A stretch of 32,482 bases of DNA from positions 1 through 32,482 of the forward strand of contig JAICYR010000016.1 of the NCBI GenBank assembly GCA_025934135.1, given 5' to 3'. Under the pieces are notes generated by a model. It was given only the letters and a program-made list of their open reading frames with translations. It did no database searches and was not told the DNA's origin. Source of the DNA: Acidobacteriaceae bacterium (lineage in GTDB: Bacteria > Acidobacteriota > Terriglobia > Terriglobales > Acidobacteriaceae). The translations under genes were made by a program, and so were the position numbers. This document shows positions 1 to 7,028 of the stretch, piece by piece (position 1 is the first letter of the stretch; each line of letters starts with the position of its first letter).

Positions 1-253
1 CACATTCGGGCCGCCCAAGTCGCTGAAGTCCTTCGTCACGCTTGACATGGCCGCCAGCGTGTCCCTGGGCGTCGAATGGCAGGGACACCGCACTGTGCAG
101 CAAACGGTGCTGTACGTCGTCGCAGAGGGTGCCCGCGCTCTGGGAAACAGTGGTTTGCGGGGCCGTTGCATTCGCCGAGCCATAGCCCGACGCCGTCTGA
201 GCGCCCGCCGTGATTGCAAATGACGCAATAGCGATCAATGGAAGTACTTTCAT
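1..253 (-). CDS. Start of a secreted protein of unknown function, running off the left edge
   Basis: A minus-strand ATG at 253 follows GAGGG about 7 bases upstream. It opens a frame beginning MKVLPLIAIASFAITAGAQT, a good Sec signal peptide with likely cleavage after AGA. The following residues are Ala/Thr/Ser/Gln-rich, as in many secreted proteins. The frame stays open to the window edge for 84 codons. From about residue 36 onward it lies antisense to the RepA-like fragment, so only the N-terminal ~35 residues look genuine. Either the gene was interrupted by an element, or the left edge is an assembly junction. It is absent from the ORF track because it is incomplete. Function unknown. Confidence 0.4.
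   Translation of the reverse strand, partial: MKVLPLIAIASFAITAGAQTASGYGSANATAPQTTVSQSAGTLCDDVQHRLLHSAVSLPFDAQGHAGGHVKRDEGLQRLGRPEC
2..223 (+). pseudogene. Fragment of a RepA-like (AAA_25) ATPase, cut by the left edge
   Basis: Frame 2 of the plus strand is open from the window edge to a TGA at 221. Its first ~45 codons read like the Walker A region of RepA-like AAA ATPases, which are usually encoded by plasmids, phages and integrated elements. FGPPKSLKSF is a P-loop variant, then come TLDMAASVSLG, WQGH and LYVVAEGA, the usual order of this family around the P-loop and first beta strand. After AEGA the reading becomes arginine-rich and loses resemblance. The sensor and Walker B parts are absent, so this is at best a truncated remnant. 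The lost homology coincides with the stretch where the minus strand encodes a signal peptide. A junction near 133-150 is inferred. The family call rests on recalled motifs, not a search. Confidence 0.5.
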
Positions 254-399
254 CGCCTACCCTCACTTGTCTTGCTCTTCGCGAGAGCCGGAATTCCGCC
301 CGATTGCGAAATCCCAGCCTTGCGAACTTACCCAACTCGCACACTAGGATGCACTTACCAGACCAAAATCGACAATCCAGCATAAAACGAAAGTAACTT

Positions 400-436
400 G
401 CAGAAACAAAAGGGCCTGAGGGTAGCGCCACAGGCC
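400..436 (-). terminator. Probable intrinsic terminator of the peptidase-accB-accC operon
   Basis: Read on the minus strand, GGCCTG and CAGGCC form a 6-bp stem around a 12-base loop, followed by CTTTTGTTT. It lies about 70 bases beyond the accC stop, in the direction of that operon. The loop is long and the T-run is interrupted, so the strength is uncertain. The rest of 254-503 shows no gene. Confidence 0.45.
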
Positions 437-503
437 GATAATGGCCGCTTCTCAACGGGCATCTATGTACTTCTTACATATTTCTTAACGATTTGCGGAG
501 AAC

Positions 504-1859
504 CTATTGACTCTTTTGCCGCTCGAAGAAACGCTCCATGAACTTTGTATCGAACTTGCCCGTCTTGAACTCCTCATCCTCGAAGATCTTCGCGTGCAGC
601 GGAATCGTCGTATGAATTCCCTGCACCACAAACATCCCCAGCGCGCGCCGCATCCGCGCCATCGCCTCTTCCCGATCGTGGCCGTGCGTAATCAATTTCG
701 CAATCAGCGAGTCATAATACGGAGGAACAACGCCCTCCGAATACTGCGCCGTGTCCACGCGAACGCCATTGCCGCCCGGCACATTGAAGGCCGTGATCTT
801 GCCTGCCGATGGCGTGAACTTCTCCGGATGCTCCGCGTTAATGCGGCACTCGATGGCGTGTCCCTTGATCGGCACATGCTCCGGCACAATCGATGACAGC
901 TTCTCCCCGCATGCGATCCTCAACTGCGCCTTCACCAAGTCGATGCCCGTCACGAACTCCGTCACAGGATGCTCCACCTGAATGCGGGTGTTCATCTCGA
1001 TGAAGTAGAGCTTGCCGTCCTCATCCATCAGGAACTCCACGGTTCCCGCGTTTTGGTAGCCCACATGCTCCAGCGATTTCTTCAGCGTCCTGCCAATCTC
1101 CTCGCGCAGCTTCGGCGTCACTTGTAGCGACGGGGCCTCTTCAATCAGCTTTTGGTGCCGCCGCTGAATCGAGCACTCGCGCTCGCCCAGCGACAGAACC
1201 GTCCCGTGCTCGTCCGCCAGCACCTGGAACTCGATATGCCGGGGCTGCTCGATGAACTTCTCCATGTACAGATCGCCGTTGCCGAAGGCGTTCATCGCCT
1301 CCGTGTGCGCCGCATGGAACAGCGCCGGAAGCTCTTCCGCCGAGCGGATCACGCGCATTCCCCGTCCGCCGCCGCCCGCCGATGCCTTCAGAATCACCGG
1401 AAACCCAACCGACCGCGCCCACTCCAGTGCCTCGCCATCCGACTGGATCACGCCGTCAGACCCCGGCAGAATCGGCACTTTCGCATGCTTCATCGCCTGC
1501 CGGGCTTTTTCCTTCTCGCCCATCAGCCGCGTCACGTCCGGCGGAGGCCCAATGAACTTGATGTTTGACGCGCGGCACACCTCCGCAAAATTTGCATTCT
1601 CGCTCAGAAGGCCATAGCCGGGATGGATAGCATCCACGTCCGCGATTTCCGCCGCGCTGATCACAGCGGGGACGTTGAGGTAGCTTTCAGCCGAGCGCGG
1701 AGGCCCAATGCAGATCGCCTCGTCCGCGAAGCGCACATGCAGCGAGTGCCGGTCTGCTTCGCTGTAAACCGCGACCGTGCGGATGCCCATTTCCTTGCAG
1801 GCGCATATCACCCGCAGCGCAATCTCGCCACGATTGGCGATCAGTACTTTATGGAACAT
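504..1859 (-). CDS. accC: Acetyl-CoA carboxylase, biotin carboxylase subunit
   Basis: This subunit uses ATP and bicarbonate to carboxylate biotin on AccB, the first half-reaction of malonyl-CoA synthesis for fatty acids in the cytoplasm. The 451-residue length matches the usual ~450. Visible landmarks are the N-terminal [12 protein letters not shown], the ATP-grasp glycine loop [29 protein letters not shown], and the metal and catalytic segment [14 protein letters not shown]. The ATG at 1859 gives the canonical N-terminus. It lies 30 bases after accB on the same strand, so the two are surely cotranscribed. No carboxyltransferase genes (accA, accD) are in the window. Nothing is missing from the active site, and identification is secure. 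Confidence 0.97.
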   Translation of the reverse strand: MFHKVLIANRGEIALRVICACKEMGIRTVAVYSEADRHSLHVRFADEAICIGPPRSAESYLNVPAVISAAEIADVDAIHPGYGLLSENANFAEVCRASNIKFIGPPPDVTRLMGEKEKARQAMKHAKVPILPGSDGVIQSDGEALEWARSVGFPVILKASAGGGGRGMRVIRSAEELPALFHAAHTEAMNAFGNGDLYMEKFIEQPRHIEFQVLADEHGTVLSLGERECSIQRRHQKLIEEAPSLQVTPKLREEIGRTLKKSLEHVGYQNAGTVEFLMDEDGKLYFIEMNTRIQVEHPVTEFVTGIDLVKAQLRIACGEKLSSIVPEHVPIKGHAIECRINAEHPEKFTPSAGKITAFNVPGGNGVRVDTAQYSEGVVPPYYDSLIAKLITHGHDREEAMARMRRALGMFVVQGIHTTIPLHAKIFEDEEFKTGKFDTKFMERFFERQKSQ

Positions 1860-1889
1860 ATCTGTCTCGAACTCGCCTGTCGGGAATCG

Positions 1890-2471
1890 TTATCTGGGAC
1901 GCACGGCAAACAGCGGCTGGCCGTATTCCACCGGCTGTCCGCTCTGCACAAGGCGCTTCACAATCTCGCCCGCGACATCGCTTTCAATTTCATTCATCAG
2001 CTTCATCGCTTCCACAATGCAGAGCGTCTGCCCGTTCTCCACCTGGTCGCCGATCTTCACATACGCCGATGCTCCCGGCGAAGGCGACTCATAGAACGTC
2101 CCCACAATCGGCGACTTCACAATGTGCAGCGAAGCGTCTTCCGCTTCACCCGCCGTGGGCTGCCCGGCAGTGGCCGCTGGCGCCGAATGCGCCTGCGCTG
2201 TCGCGTGTACCTCGGGCAGCACCGTTGGAGCAAGCGCTTGAGGCTGCGCCGCAAATAGCCGCGCCATCTGGGCCATCTGCGTCAGGTCCAACACGCCCGC
2301 TTCGCCCGGCTTGGGAGCAAATTTGATCCGGACCTTCAGGTCGCCCCGCTCCAGGTCGAACTCGCCTATGTTGCTTTCCTTCAGAAACTCGATCAGTTCT
2401 TTCAGCTCTTGGATGTCTTCCGGTTTCATCACTCGCGTTTTTGCCTGCCTGTCGCGTTTATTCTCAGTCAT
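1890..2471 (-). CDS. accB: Acetyl-CoA carboxylase biotin carboxyl carrier protein
   Basis: This is the biotinylated carrier that shuttles the carboxyl group between AccC and the carboxyltransferase. The C-terminal ~80 residues form the biotinyl domain, with the biotin-accepting lysine in the EAMKLMNEI motif. An Ala/Pro-rich linker precedes it, and the N-terminal helix resembles other AccB proteins (ELKELIEFLKES). The ORF track begins at a GTG at 2474. I prefer the ATG at 2471, which shares one base with the peptidase stop (TGATG) and implies translational coupling. A later Met (MKPEDIQELKEL) is also close to the usual AccB N-terminus. The gene sits between the M24 peptidase and accC in one operon. 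Confidence 0.95.
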   Translation of the reverse strand: MTENKRDRQAKTRVMKPEDIQELKELIEFLKESNIGEFDLERGDLKVRIKFAPKPGEAGVLDLTQMAQMARLFAAQPQALAPTVLPEVHATAQAHSAPAATAGQPTAGEAEDASLHIVKSPIVGTFYESPSPGASAYVKIGDQVENGQTLCIVEAMKLMNEIESDVAGEIVKRLVQSGQPVEYGQPLFAVRPR

Positions 2472-3556
2472 CACAATGCAATCAATGCCTTGGCCGCTTT
2501 GGTCAGCACCTTGTTCCCGCGCTGCGTCACCGCAACCATATCTTCGATGCGAATTCCAAACTTACCCGCCAGATAAACTCCGGGTTCCACCGTAACCACC
2601 ATACCCGGCTTTAGTTCCAGCGTCTGCCCGGCCGCGAGTCGCGGGGCCTCATGAATCTCAAGCCCCACGCCGTGGCCGGTTGAATGTGTAAAGTACCGGG
2701 CGAGACCCACCTTGCGCAAGACCGACCGCGCCGCCTCGTCCACTTCCGCGCAGGTCACGCCTGGCTTAACCGCTGCCACGCCCGCCTGCTGCGCCTCCAG
2801 CACCACCTCATACGCGGCGCGTTGCTCGTTAGTCAGCCTGCCCACACACACCGTGCGCGTCATGTCGCTGCAATAACCATTGAGGATAACACCGAAGTCG
2901 AGAGTAATGAATCCGTTGCGCGCGACTCTCTGGCGCGACGCTTTTCCATGCGGCATCGCCGAGCGCTCCCCCGAGGCCACAATCGTGTCGAACGACATGC
3001 CCTCCGCGCCCATTCCTCTCGCCAGAAATTCCAACCTCGCCGCAATGTCGGTTTCCGGAATTCCGCTGGCAATGTGCGGCAGCAGATCATTAAAGACGCG
3101 ATCGCCCATCGCCGCCGCTTTTTCCATCAGCCTCAGTTCATCCGCGTCCTTGACCATGCGCAGTTCGGAGACAAGCGGCTTGTTCAGCGCAGCGAAAAAG
3201 CTCCGCCGCACTTTTCCGCTGATCGCCGAGCGCGCCATTTCGAGTGCGGCCACCGACGTATGTTCGGGATCGAACCACGCCTTCTTCGCCAGCGACTCCA
3301 GCAGCGTGCAAGCTTCCTTCAGCGCGGATTTCTTCGCTATCACCACGCGCGCGCCGCGCGTCTCCTGCTTCGCCTGCACGATGTAGCGGCCATCGGTGAA
3401 CAGGACCGCGGCCTTCGCCGTTACCGCCAGCGCCGCATTCGAGCCAGAAAACCCACACAGCCAGCGCACATCAGGAAGATGCGTGACGAGAAGAGCGCTC
3501 ACGCCCTCCCGCTCCATGCTAGCGCGTAGCGCTCGCAGTCGAACTCCATCACTCAT
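2471..3556 (-). CDS. M24-family Xaa-Pro aminopeptidase/dipeptidase
   Basis: This is a cytoplasmic metallopeptidase that releases residues next to proline. The N-terminal creatinase-like domain (~1-125) precedes a pita-bread catalytic domain. All five metal ligands are visible: the two Asp in LDFGVILNGYCSDMTRTV, the His in STGHGVGLEIHEAP, and the Glu residues in TVEPGVY and GIRIEDMV. At 361 residues it fits the short PepQ/YqhT-type enzymes linked to accBC in many bacteria. Choosing between aminopeptidase P and prolidase needs assay or phylogeny. The start lacks a Shine-Dalgarno but has GACAAT six bases upstream, suggesting a leaderless message and placing the operon promoter here. Confidence 0.9.
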   Translation of the reverse strand: MSDGVRLRALRASMEREGVSALLVTHLPDVRWLCGFSGSNAALAVTAKAAVLFTDGRYIVQAKQETRGARVVIAKKSALKEACTLLESLAKKAWFDPEHTSVAALEMARSAISGKVRRSFFAALNKPLVSELRMVKDADELRLMEKAAAMGDRVFNDLLPHIASGIPETDIAARLEFLARGMGAEGMSFDTIVASGERSAMPHGKASRQRVARNGFITLDFGVILNGYCSDMTRTVCVGRLTNEQRAAYEVVLEAQQAGVAAVKPGVTCAEVDEAARSVLRKVGLARYFTHSTGHGVGLEIHEAPRLAAGQTLELKPGMVVTVEPGVYLAGKFGIRIEDMVAVTQRGNKVLTKAAKALIAL

Positions 3557-3562
3557 GTTGCG

Positions 3563-3568
3563 ATTGTC
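3563..3568 (-). promoter_or_regulatory. -10-like box at the head of the peptidase-accBC operon
   Basis: On the minus strand GACAAT is followed by six bases (cgcaac) and then the ATG, with no ribosome binding site between. Transcription would start at or next to the start codon. No clear -35 box is seen. mutL has the same GACAAT-N6-ATG arrangement. Confidence 0.35.
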
Positions 3569-3601
3569 TCAGATCAAACGAGGCGCACGCGAAACGCAAT
3601 C

Positions 3602-4195
3602 TCAGTCAGTTGTGCTTTCTTCGCATTCTGAATCGACAGAGGAAGGAATCGCTGAGCGCAATCTGGTCTTTACCTTCTTCGCCGGGGAGCCTGCGTAGAC
3701 CCCGAACGGCTCCAGGTCCTTGGTCGCCACCGATCCCAACCCAAGCACAGCACCCTCGCCCATATTCACGCCCGGAGCCACAATCGCCCGCGCGCAAATC
3801 CACGCATAAGCTCCGATCCTCATCGGGAACGACACCATGGGGAACTCCGGTTCGTTGTAAAGGTGCGTTGCCCCGCACACATATGCGCCCTGCGAAACAA
3901 TCGCGTGCGAACCAAAATACATTGGAGAAGGATTGTAAATTTCCGCGCCGTCGCCCAGCGTCACTCGGTCCTCACAGCGCAGGTTCCAGGGGGCCCACAC
4001 CTTCGCGCCCGGATAAAAATGGCACTTCGCCCCCAGCTTTGCGCCGAACGCCCGCAGCAGCATTGCCCGCCACCCGTGGCACGGACGCGGCGACGTCCGG
4101 TACAGCAGGGCCCGGGAAACGACCCAGCAGAAACGCCCCGCGCGGTTCCGCAACGAAGTTTGTGGCCTCAGCGTTGGATCGGCAACCACGCTCAT
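3602..4195 (-). CDS. WcaF-like acetyltransferase with hexapeptide repeats
   Basis: This is a left-handed beta-helix O-acetyltransferase of the colanic acid WcaF/NodL/LacA type. It is expected to move acetyl from acetyl-CoA to a sugar of an exopolysaccharide or glycolipid. Family marks are the N-terminal RTSPRPCHGWRAMLLRAFGA, then KVWAPWNL, and the hexapeptide-rich half ending VYAGSPAKKVKTR. The CGATHLYN His region is the likely catalytic area. I start it at the ATG at 4195 (MSVVADPT), 197 residues, because TATTAT lies exactly seven bases upstream. The track's longer start at 4234 would lie upstream of that promoter. It is divergent from the phosphatidyltransferase gene. The acceptor sugar cannot be inferred. 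Confidence 0.8.
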   Translation of the reverse strand: MSVVADPTLRPQTSLRNRAGRFCWVVSRALLYRTSPRPCHGWRAMLLRAFGAKLGAKCHFYPGAKVWAPWNLRCEDRVTLGDGAEIYNPSPMYFGSHAIVSQGAYVCGATHLYNEPEFPMVSFPMRIGAYAWICARAIVAPGVNMGEGAVLGLGSVATKDLEPFGVYAGSPAKKVKTRLRSAIPSSVDSECEESTTD

Positions 4196-4202
4196 GCAAC
4201 CC

Positions 4203-4208
4203 ATAATA
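4203..4208 (-). promoter_or_regulatory. -10 box of the acetyltransferase gene, leaderless type
   Basis: TATTAT on the minus strand (five of six bases of TATAAT) is followed by gggttgc and the ATG. The seven-base spacing puts the transcription start at the start codon. There is no obvious -35 element. Confidence 0.45.
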
Positions 4209-4326
4209 GTTGGAAAACGATTCCGCCCGCGCACGACTTTGCGCAGAGCAGCCCCTGTCTCCGGAAATACCCATGCGAATTTCAGCGGAAAAACCCTATT
4301 ATGAATCAGAGACAGGAGAAGACCCC

Positions 4327-4923
4327 GTGGCGACCCGCTCCATGAGCCTGCGCAAAACCGCCCAGTTATGGGCGGCGCCCAATCAGCTCACGCTTCTGCG
4401 CCTGTGCATCATCCCGTTCATCGTGCTGGCCATCTTTGACCAGTCCTACCGCACGGCTTTCGGTCTGTTCATCTTCGCCGGAATCACCGACGGGCTCGAC
4501 GGCTCGCTGGCCCGGTTCCTCAAGCAGCGCACCATTCTCGGCCAGTACCTTGATCCTATGGCCGACAAGCTGCTCCTCAGCACGCTCTTCCTCGTCCTGC
4601 ACCATCAGGGACTTATCAACCGTCTCGTGACCGTGCTGGTATTCGCCCGCGATCTGGGCATAGTGCTGGTCGGGGCCATCCTCTATGCCTCGGTAGGCAT
4701 GAAGGACTTCCGCCCCAGCCTCTTCGGCAAGGCGAACACACTCGCGCAGATCGTCGCCTTGCTCACCGTGCTGCTCAGCATGTTCTACGCGCCGCCCTTC
4801 GTGCTGCTGGTGCGCCACTGGTCGCTGGTGGCCACCGTGGTCTTCACCGTCGTCTCAGGATTCCATTACGCATGGCTGGGCACGCGCCGCTTCAACGCAT
4901 CGCCCGCGCCCATCGACGAGTAA
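4327..4923 (+). CDS. CDP-alcohol phosphatidyltransferase (PgsA-like)
   Basis: This inner-membrane enzyme condenses a CDP-diacylglycerol with an alcohol, most likely glycerol-3-phosphate, on the way to phosphatidylglycerol. The family signature D-x2-DG-x2-AR-x8-G-x3-D-x3-D is complete in DGLDGSLARF and GQYLDPMAD. About five hydrophobic segments follow. The track starts at 4210, but the GTG at 4327 has AGGAG eight bases upstream and gives a compact 198-residue protein beginning MATRSMSLRK. The in-frame ATG at 4273 lacks a comparable site. The substrate (glycerol-phosphate, serine or cardiolipin-type donor) cannot be fixed from sequence, so no symbol is given. Confidence 0.88.
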   Translation: MATRSMSLRKTAQLWAAPNQLTLLRLCIIPFIVLAIFDQSYRTAFGLFIFAGITDGLDGSLARFLKQRTILGQYLDPMADKLLLSTLFLVLHHQGLINRLVTVLVFARDLGIVLVGAILYASVGMKDFRPSLFGKANTLAQIVALLTVLLSMFYAPPFVLLVRHWSLVATVVFTVVSGFHYAWLGTRRFNASPAPIDE

Positions 4924-4960
4924 AGCTCGACCAAGCGGCCTTGACCGCGGTCCTTGCCCC

Positions 4961-5122
4961 TCAGCCGTCGTCCTCATCCTCGACTTCGCGGTTCTCTTCA
5001 ATTGTCATGTCGCGAAATTCGTCCGAGTCAAAAACCTCGCCGCACTCCTGGCATTCGACGAATTCTGTGTCCTCTTCACGCGCTACGACGCGCACTTTTG
5101 GGTGTTTGCAGAGGGTGTCCAT
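4961..5122 (-). CDS. 53-residue acidic zinc-ribbon protein, absent from the ORF track
   Basis: The minus strand encodes a 53-residue protein starting MDTLCKHPKV and ending EDEDDG. It has CxH near the N-terminus (C5, H7) and a CxxC at residues 24-27 (ECQECGEVF), a plausible single zinc-ribbon knuckle. The C-terminal third is strongly acidic. It is too short for the ORF track. Support comes from a near-consensus promoter about 36 bases upstream of the ATG and the ordered Cys/His spacing. No strong Shine-Dalgarno is visible. It is convergent with the phosphatidyltransferase gene and divergent from rrf2. Similar tiny proteins are often annotated as hypothetical, and a nucleic-acid or protein-binding role would be a guess. 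Confidence 0.7.
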   Translation of the reverse strand: MDTLCKHPKVRVVAREEDTEFVECQECGEVFDSDEFRDMTIEENREVEDEDDG

Positions 5123-5164
5123 GTTGAATGTTCAGGAACGCCATTTTGGGGCATTCTCGGCAAG

Positions 5165-5192
5165 ATTCTATCCTTCCCGGGTCACCTGTCAA
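5165..5192 (-). promoter_or_regulatory. Near-consensus sigma-70 promoter for the zinc-ribbon gene
   Basis: On the minus strand a perfect TTGACA is followed by 16 bases and TAGAAT (five of six). The predicted start is near 5158, giving a 5' leader of about 36 bases. It is the best sigma-70 match I found in the window. Confidence 0.65.
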
Positions 5193-5218
5193 GCACCATT
5201 GTCACTGCTGTTTCTCAC

Positions 5219-5245
5219 CCGGATGACCCCAGTCCGGCCTATACT
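5219..5245 (+). promoter_or_regulatory. rrf2 promoter region with an inverted repeat
   Basis: TATACT at 5240-5245 is a good -10 box, 28 bases before the rrf2 ATG. Directly upstream, CCGGA and TCCGG (5219-5223 and 5233-5237) form an inverted repeat with nine bases between, where a -35 box would lie. No canonical -35 is present. Rrf2 proteins often repress their own promoters, so this could be its operator. That is inference. Confidence 0.4.
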
Positions 5246-5273
5246 AAGAGCAAGACCCACGGAACGGTCCACC

Positions 5274-5756
5274 ATGCTGAGACTCACCAAAAAGGCCGAC
5301 TACGGTCTTATGGCGCTCAAATACCTCGCCGAGCACCCCGAAGAAGCCTCGCTCAGCGCCAGGGACATCGCATCCGCCTATCACATTCCGCCGCAGTTGC
5401 TGGCCAAAATTCTTCAGCTTCTCGCCCGTCAGGGCCTGCTCCAGTCCCATGCCGGCATGAACGGGGGCTATTCGCTCAACTGCGATCCGCACGACATTTC
5501 CGTATTCGAGGTCATCCGCATCGTCGATGGCCCGCTCTTCATCACGTCCTGTATCACCGACGCCGGACCGTGCGACCTCACCAGCAGTTGCACCATCAAG
5601 GAGCCGCTCGCCCGCGTCAACGACAGTATTTCCGATCTGCTGAAAAAAATCCGCATCTCCGATCTAGTCGAGGCTGACCCCGCGTACGGCCGTTCCAAGT
5701 CCCAGGTTCAGGAACTCGTTACAATTCAGCTAGGGCCACAAACCCAGCAAGTCTGA
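5274..5756 (+). CDS. Rrf2-family transcription regulator with Fe-S ligand cysteines
   Basis: This is a 160-residue winged-helix regulator of the IscR/NsrR/RsrR family. The N-terminal DNA-binding part is typical (LRLTKKADYGLMALKYLA, then a helix-turn-helix and GMNGGYSL). Three cysteines at 93, 100 and 106 (C-x6-C-x5-C) match the cluster-binding position of the family. This suggests that it senses Fe-S status, NO or redox. The track's ORF starts far upstream, but the ATG at 5274 gives the conserved N-terminus. A cysteine desulfurase gene follows after 50 bases, a pairing typical of Fe-S assembly control. No IscU, Suf or scaffold gene is in the window. The last residues are variable and likely flexible. 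Confidence 0.9.
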   Translation: MLRLTKKADYGLMALKYLAEHPEEASLSARDIASAYHIPPQLLAKILQLLARQGLLQSHAGMNGGYSLNCDPHDISVFEVIRIVDGPLFITSCITDAGPCDLTSSCTIKEPLARVNDSISDLLKKIRISDLVEADPAYGRSKSQVQELVTIQLGPQTQQV

Positions 5757-5779
5757 ACCGCTGCAATTCAGTCGGTGGA

Positions 5780-5806
5780 CTGGGACCTGGGCCCTGAGCC
5801 CTGAAG
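5780..5806 (+). repeat. Heptamer array directly before the cysteine desulfurase start
   Basis: Four 7-base units, ctgggac, ctgggcc, ctgagcc and a degenerate ctgaag(a), run straight into the ATG. They occupy the place where a ribosome binding site would be, and no other Shine-Dalgarno is visible. The same period and CTRR core recur at 14141 and 24334. Confidence 0.55.
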
Positions 5807-7027
5807 ATGAGCGCCCCAGCCCAACCCGCAACCGCCTCAAATCCATCCGAACTCAACCTGCCCATCTACATGGACAACCAGGCCACCACGCCGCTCGACC
5901 CGCGCGTGCTGGAAGCCATGATGCCATGGCTCACAACGAAATTCGGCAACGCCGCCAGCCGCAGCCACTCGTTCGGATGGGAAGCCGAAGCCGCCGTCGA
6001 TCACGCCCGCCAGCAGGTCGCCACCCTCATCGGAGCATCACCGAAGGAAATCGTCTTTACCTCCGGAGCAACAGAATCCGACAACCTCGCCCTCAAGGGC
6101 ATCGCCGAGGCATACCGCGAACGCGGCAACCACATCATCACCCAGGTCACGGAGCACAAAGCCGTCCTCGACACCTGCCACCGGCTGGAAAAATCCGGCT
6201 GCCGCATCACCTATCTTCCAGTAAACTCCGCTGGCCTCATCAACGTCGAAGACCTTCGCAGTGCGATCGATGAGACGACCATCCTCGTCACTATCATGGC
6301 CGCCAATAACGAAATCGGGGTCATCCAGCCCATCACCGAAATCGGCCAGCTCTGCCGCGAGCGAAACGTCTTTTTCCATTCCGATGCCGTGCAGGCTGCG
6401 GGCAAAATCCCCCTCGATGTAAACGCCATGAGCATCGATGCGCTGTCCCTCTCCGCGCACAAGCTCTACGGCCCCAAGGGAGTCGGCGCGCTCTACGTCC
6501 GCCGCCGCAACCCCAAAGTCGAAATCGCCGAGCAAATCAACGGCGGAGGCCACGAGCGCGGCATGAGGTCCGGGACGCTCAATGTCCCCGGCATCGTCGG
6601 CTTCGGTCAAGCCTGCGAAATCGCCGCTCAGGAAATGGCCTCTGAAGCCGAACGACTGCGCCGCCTGCGCGACCGTCTCCGAGAGCGGCTCAAATCTGCC
6701 CTCGACCAGGTTCGCGTCAACGGCTCGCTCGAACACCGCCTCCCCGGAAACCTCAACATGAGCTTCGCCGGAGTCGAAGGGGAAGCCCTCCTCATGGGCC
6801 TGAGCGATGTCGCCCTCTCCACCGGATCGGCCTGCACTTCCGCCGCACTGGAGCCTTCTTATGTCCTGCGCGCCCTCGGGCTTGGAGACGAAATCGCCTA
6901 CAGTTCGCTCCGTTTCGGCTTGGGCCGCTTCAACACCGAAGCTGAAATTGACTACACAGCCGACCGTCTTATCGAAGTAGTCCAAAACCTGCGCGAGCTC
7001 TCGCCGACTTACGAGGCAGCAAAGTGA
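5807..7027 (+). CDS. Cysteine desulfurase (NifS/IscS type)
   Basis: This PLP enzyme converts cysteine to alanine and passes the sulfur as a persulfide to Fe-S assembly, tRNA thiolation or other acceptors. It has 406 residues. The PLP lysine is K219 in [12 protein letters not shown]. The persulfide cysteine is C343 in the STGSACTSA loop, characteristic of group I enzymes. [14 protein letters not shown] and [14 protein letters not shown] are also conserved. The ~17-residue N-terminal extension is Ala/Pro-rich. It follows the Rrf2 gene, probably in one transcript, and ends one base before the convergent hydrolase stop. Whether it serves general Fe-S assembly (IscS-like) cannot be settled without the missing partners. 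Confidence 0.93.
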   Translation: MSAPAQPATASNPSELNLPIYMDNQATTPLDPRVLEAMMPWLTTKFGNAASRSHSFGWEAEAAVDHARQQVATLIGASPKEIVFTSGATESDNLALKGIAEAYRERGNHIITQVTEHKAVLDTCHRLEKSGCRITYLPVNSAGLINVEDLRSAIDETTILVTIMAANNEIGVIQPITEIGQLCRERNVFFHSDAVQAAGKIPLDVNAMSIDALSLSAHKLYGPKGVGALYVRRRNPKVEIAEQINGGGHERGMRSGTLNVPGIVGFGQACEIAAQEMASEAERLRRLRDRLRERLKSALDQVRVNGSLEHRLPGNLNMSFAGVEGEALLMGLSDVALSTGSACTSAALEPSYVLRALGLGDEIAYSSLRFGLGRFNTEAEIDYTADRLIEVVQNLRELSPTYEAAK

Positions 7028-7028
7028 A

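Noticed and set aside
36-455. A 139-residue minus-strand ORF from the track
   Set aside because: It is out of frame with both the signal peptide frame and the RepA-like frame, and it crosses the accC terminator hairpin.
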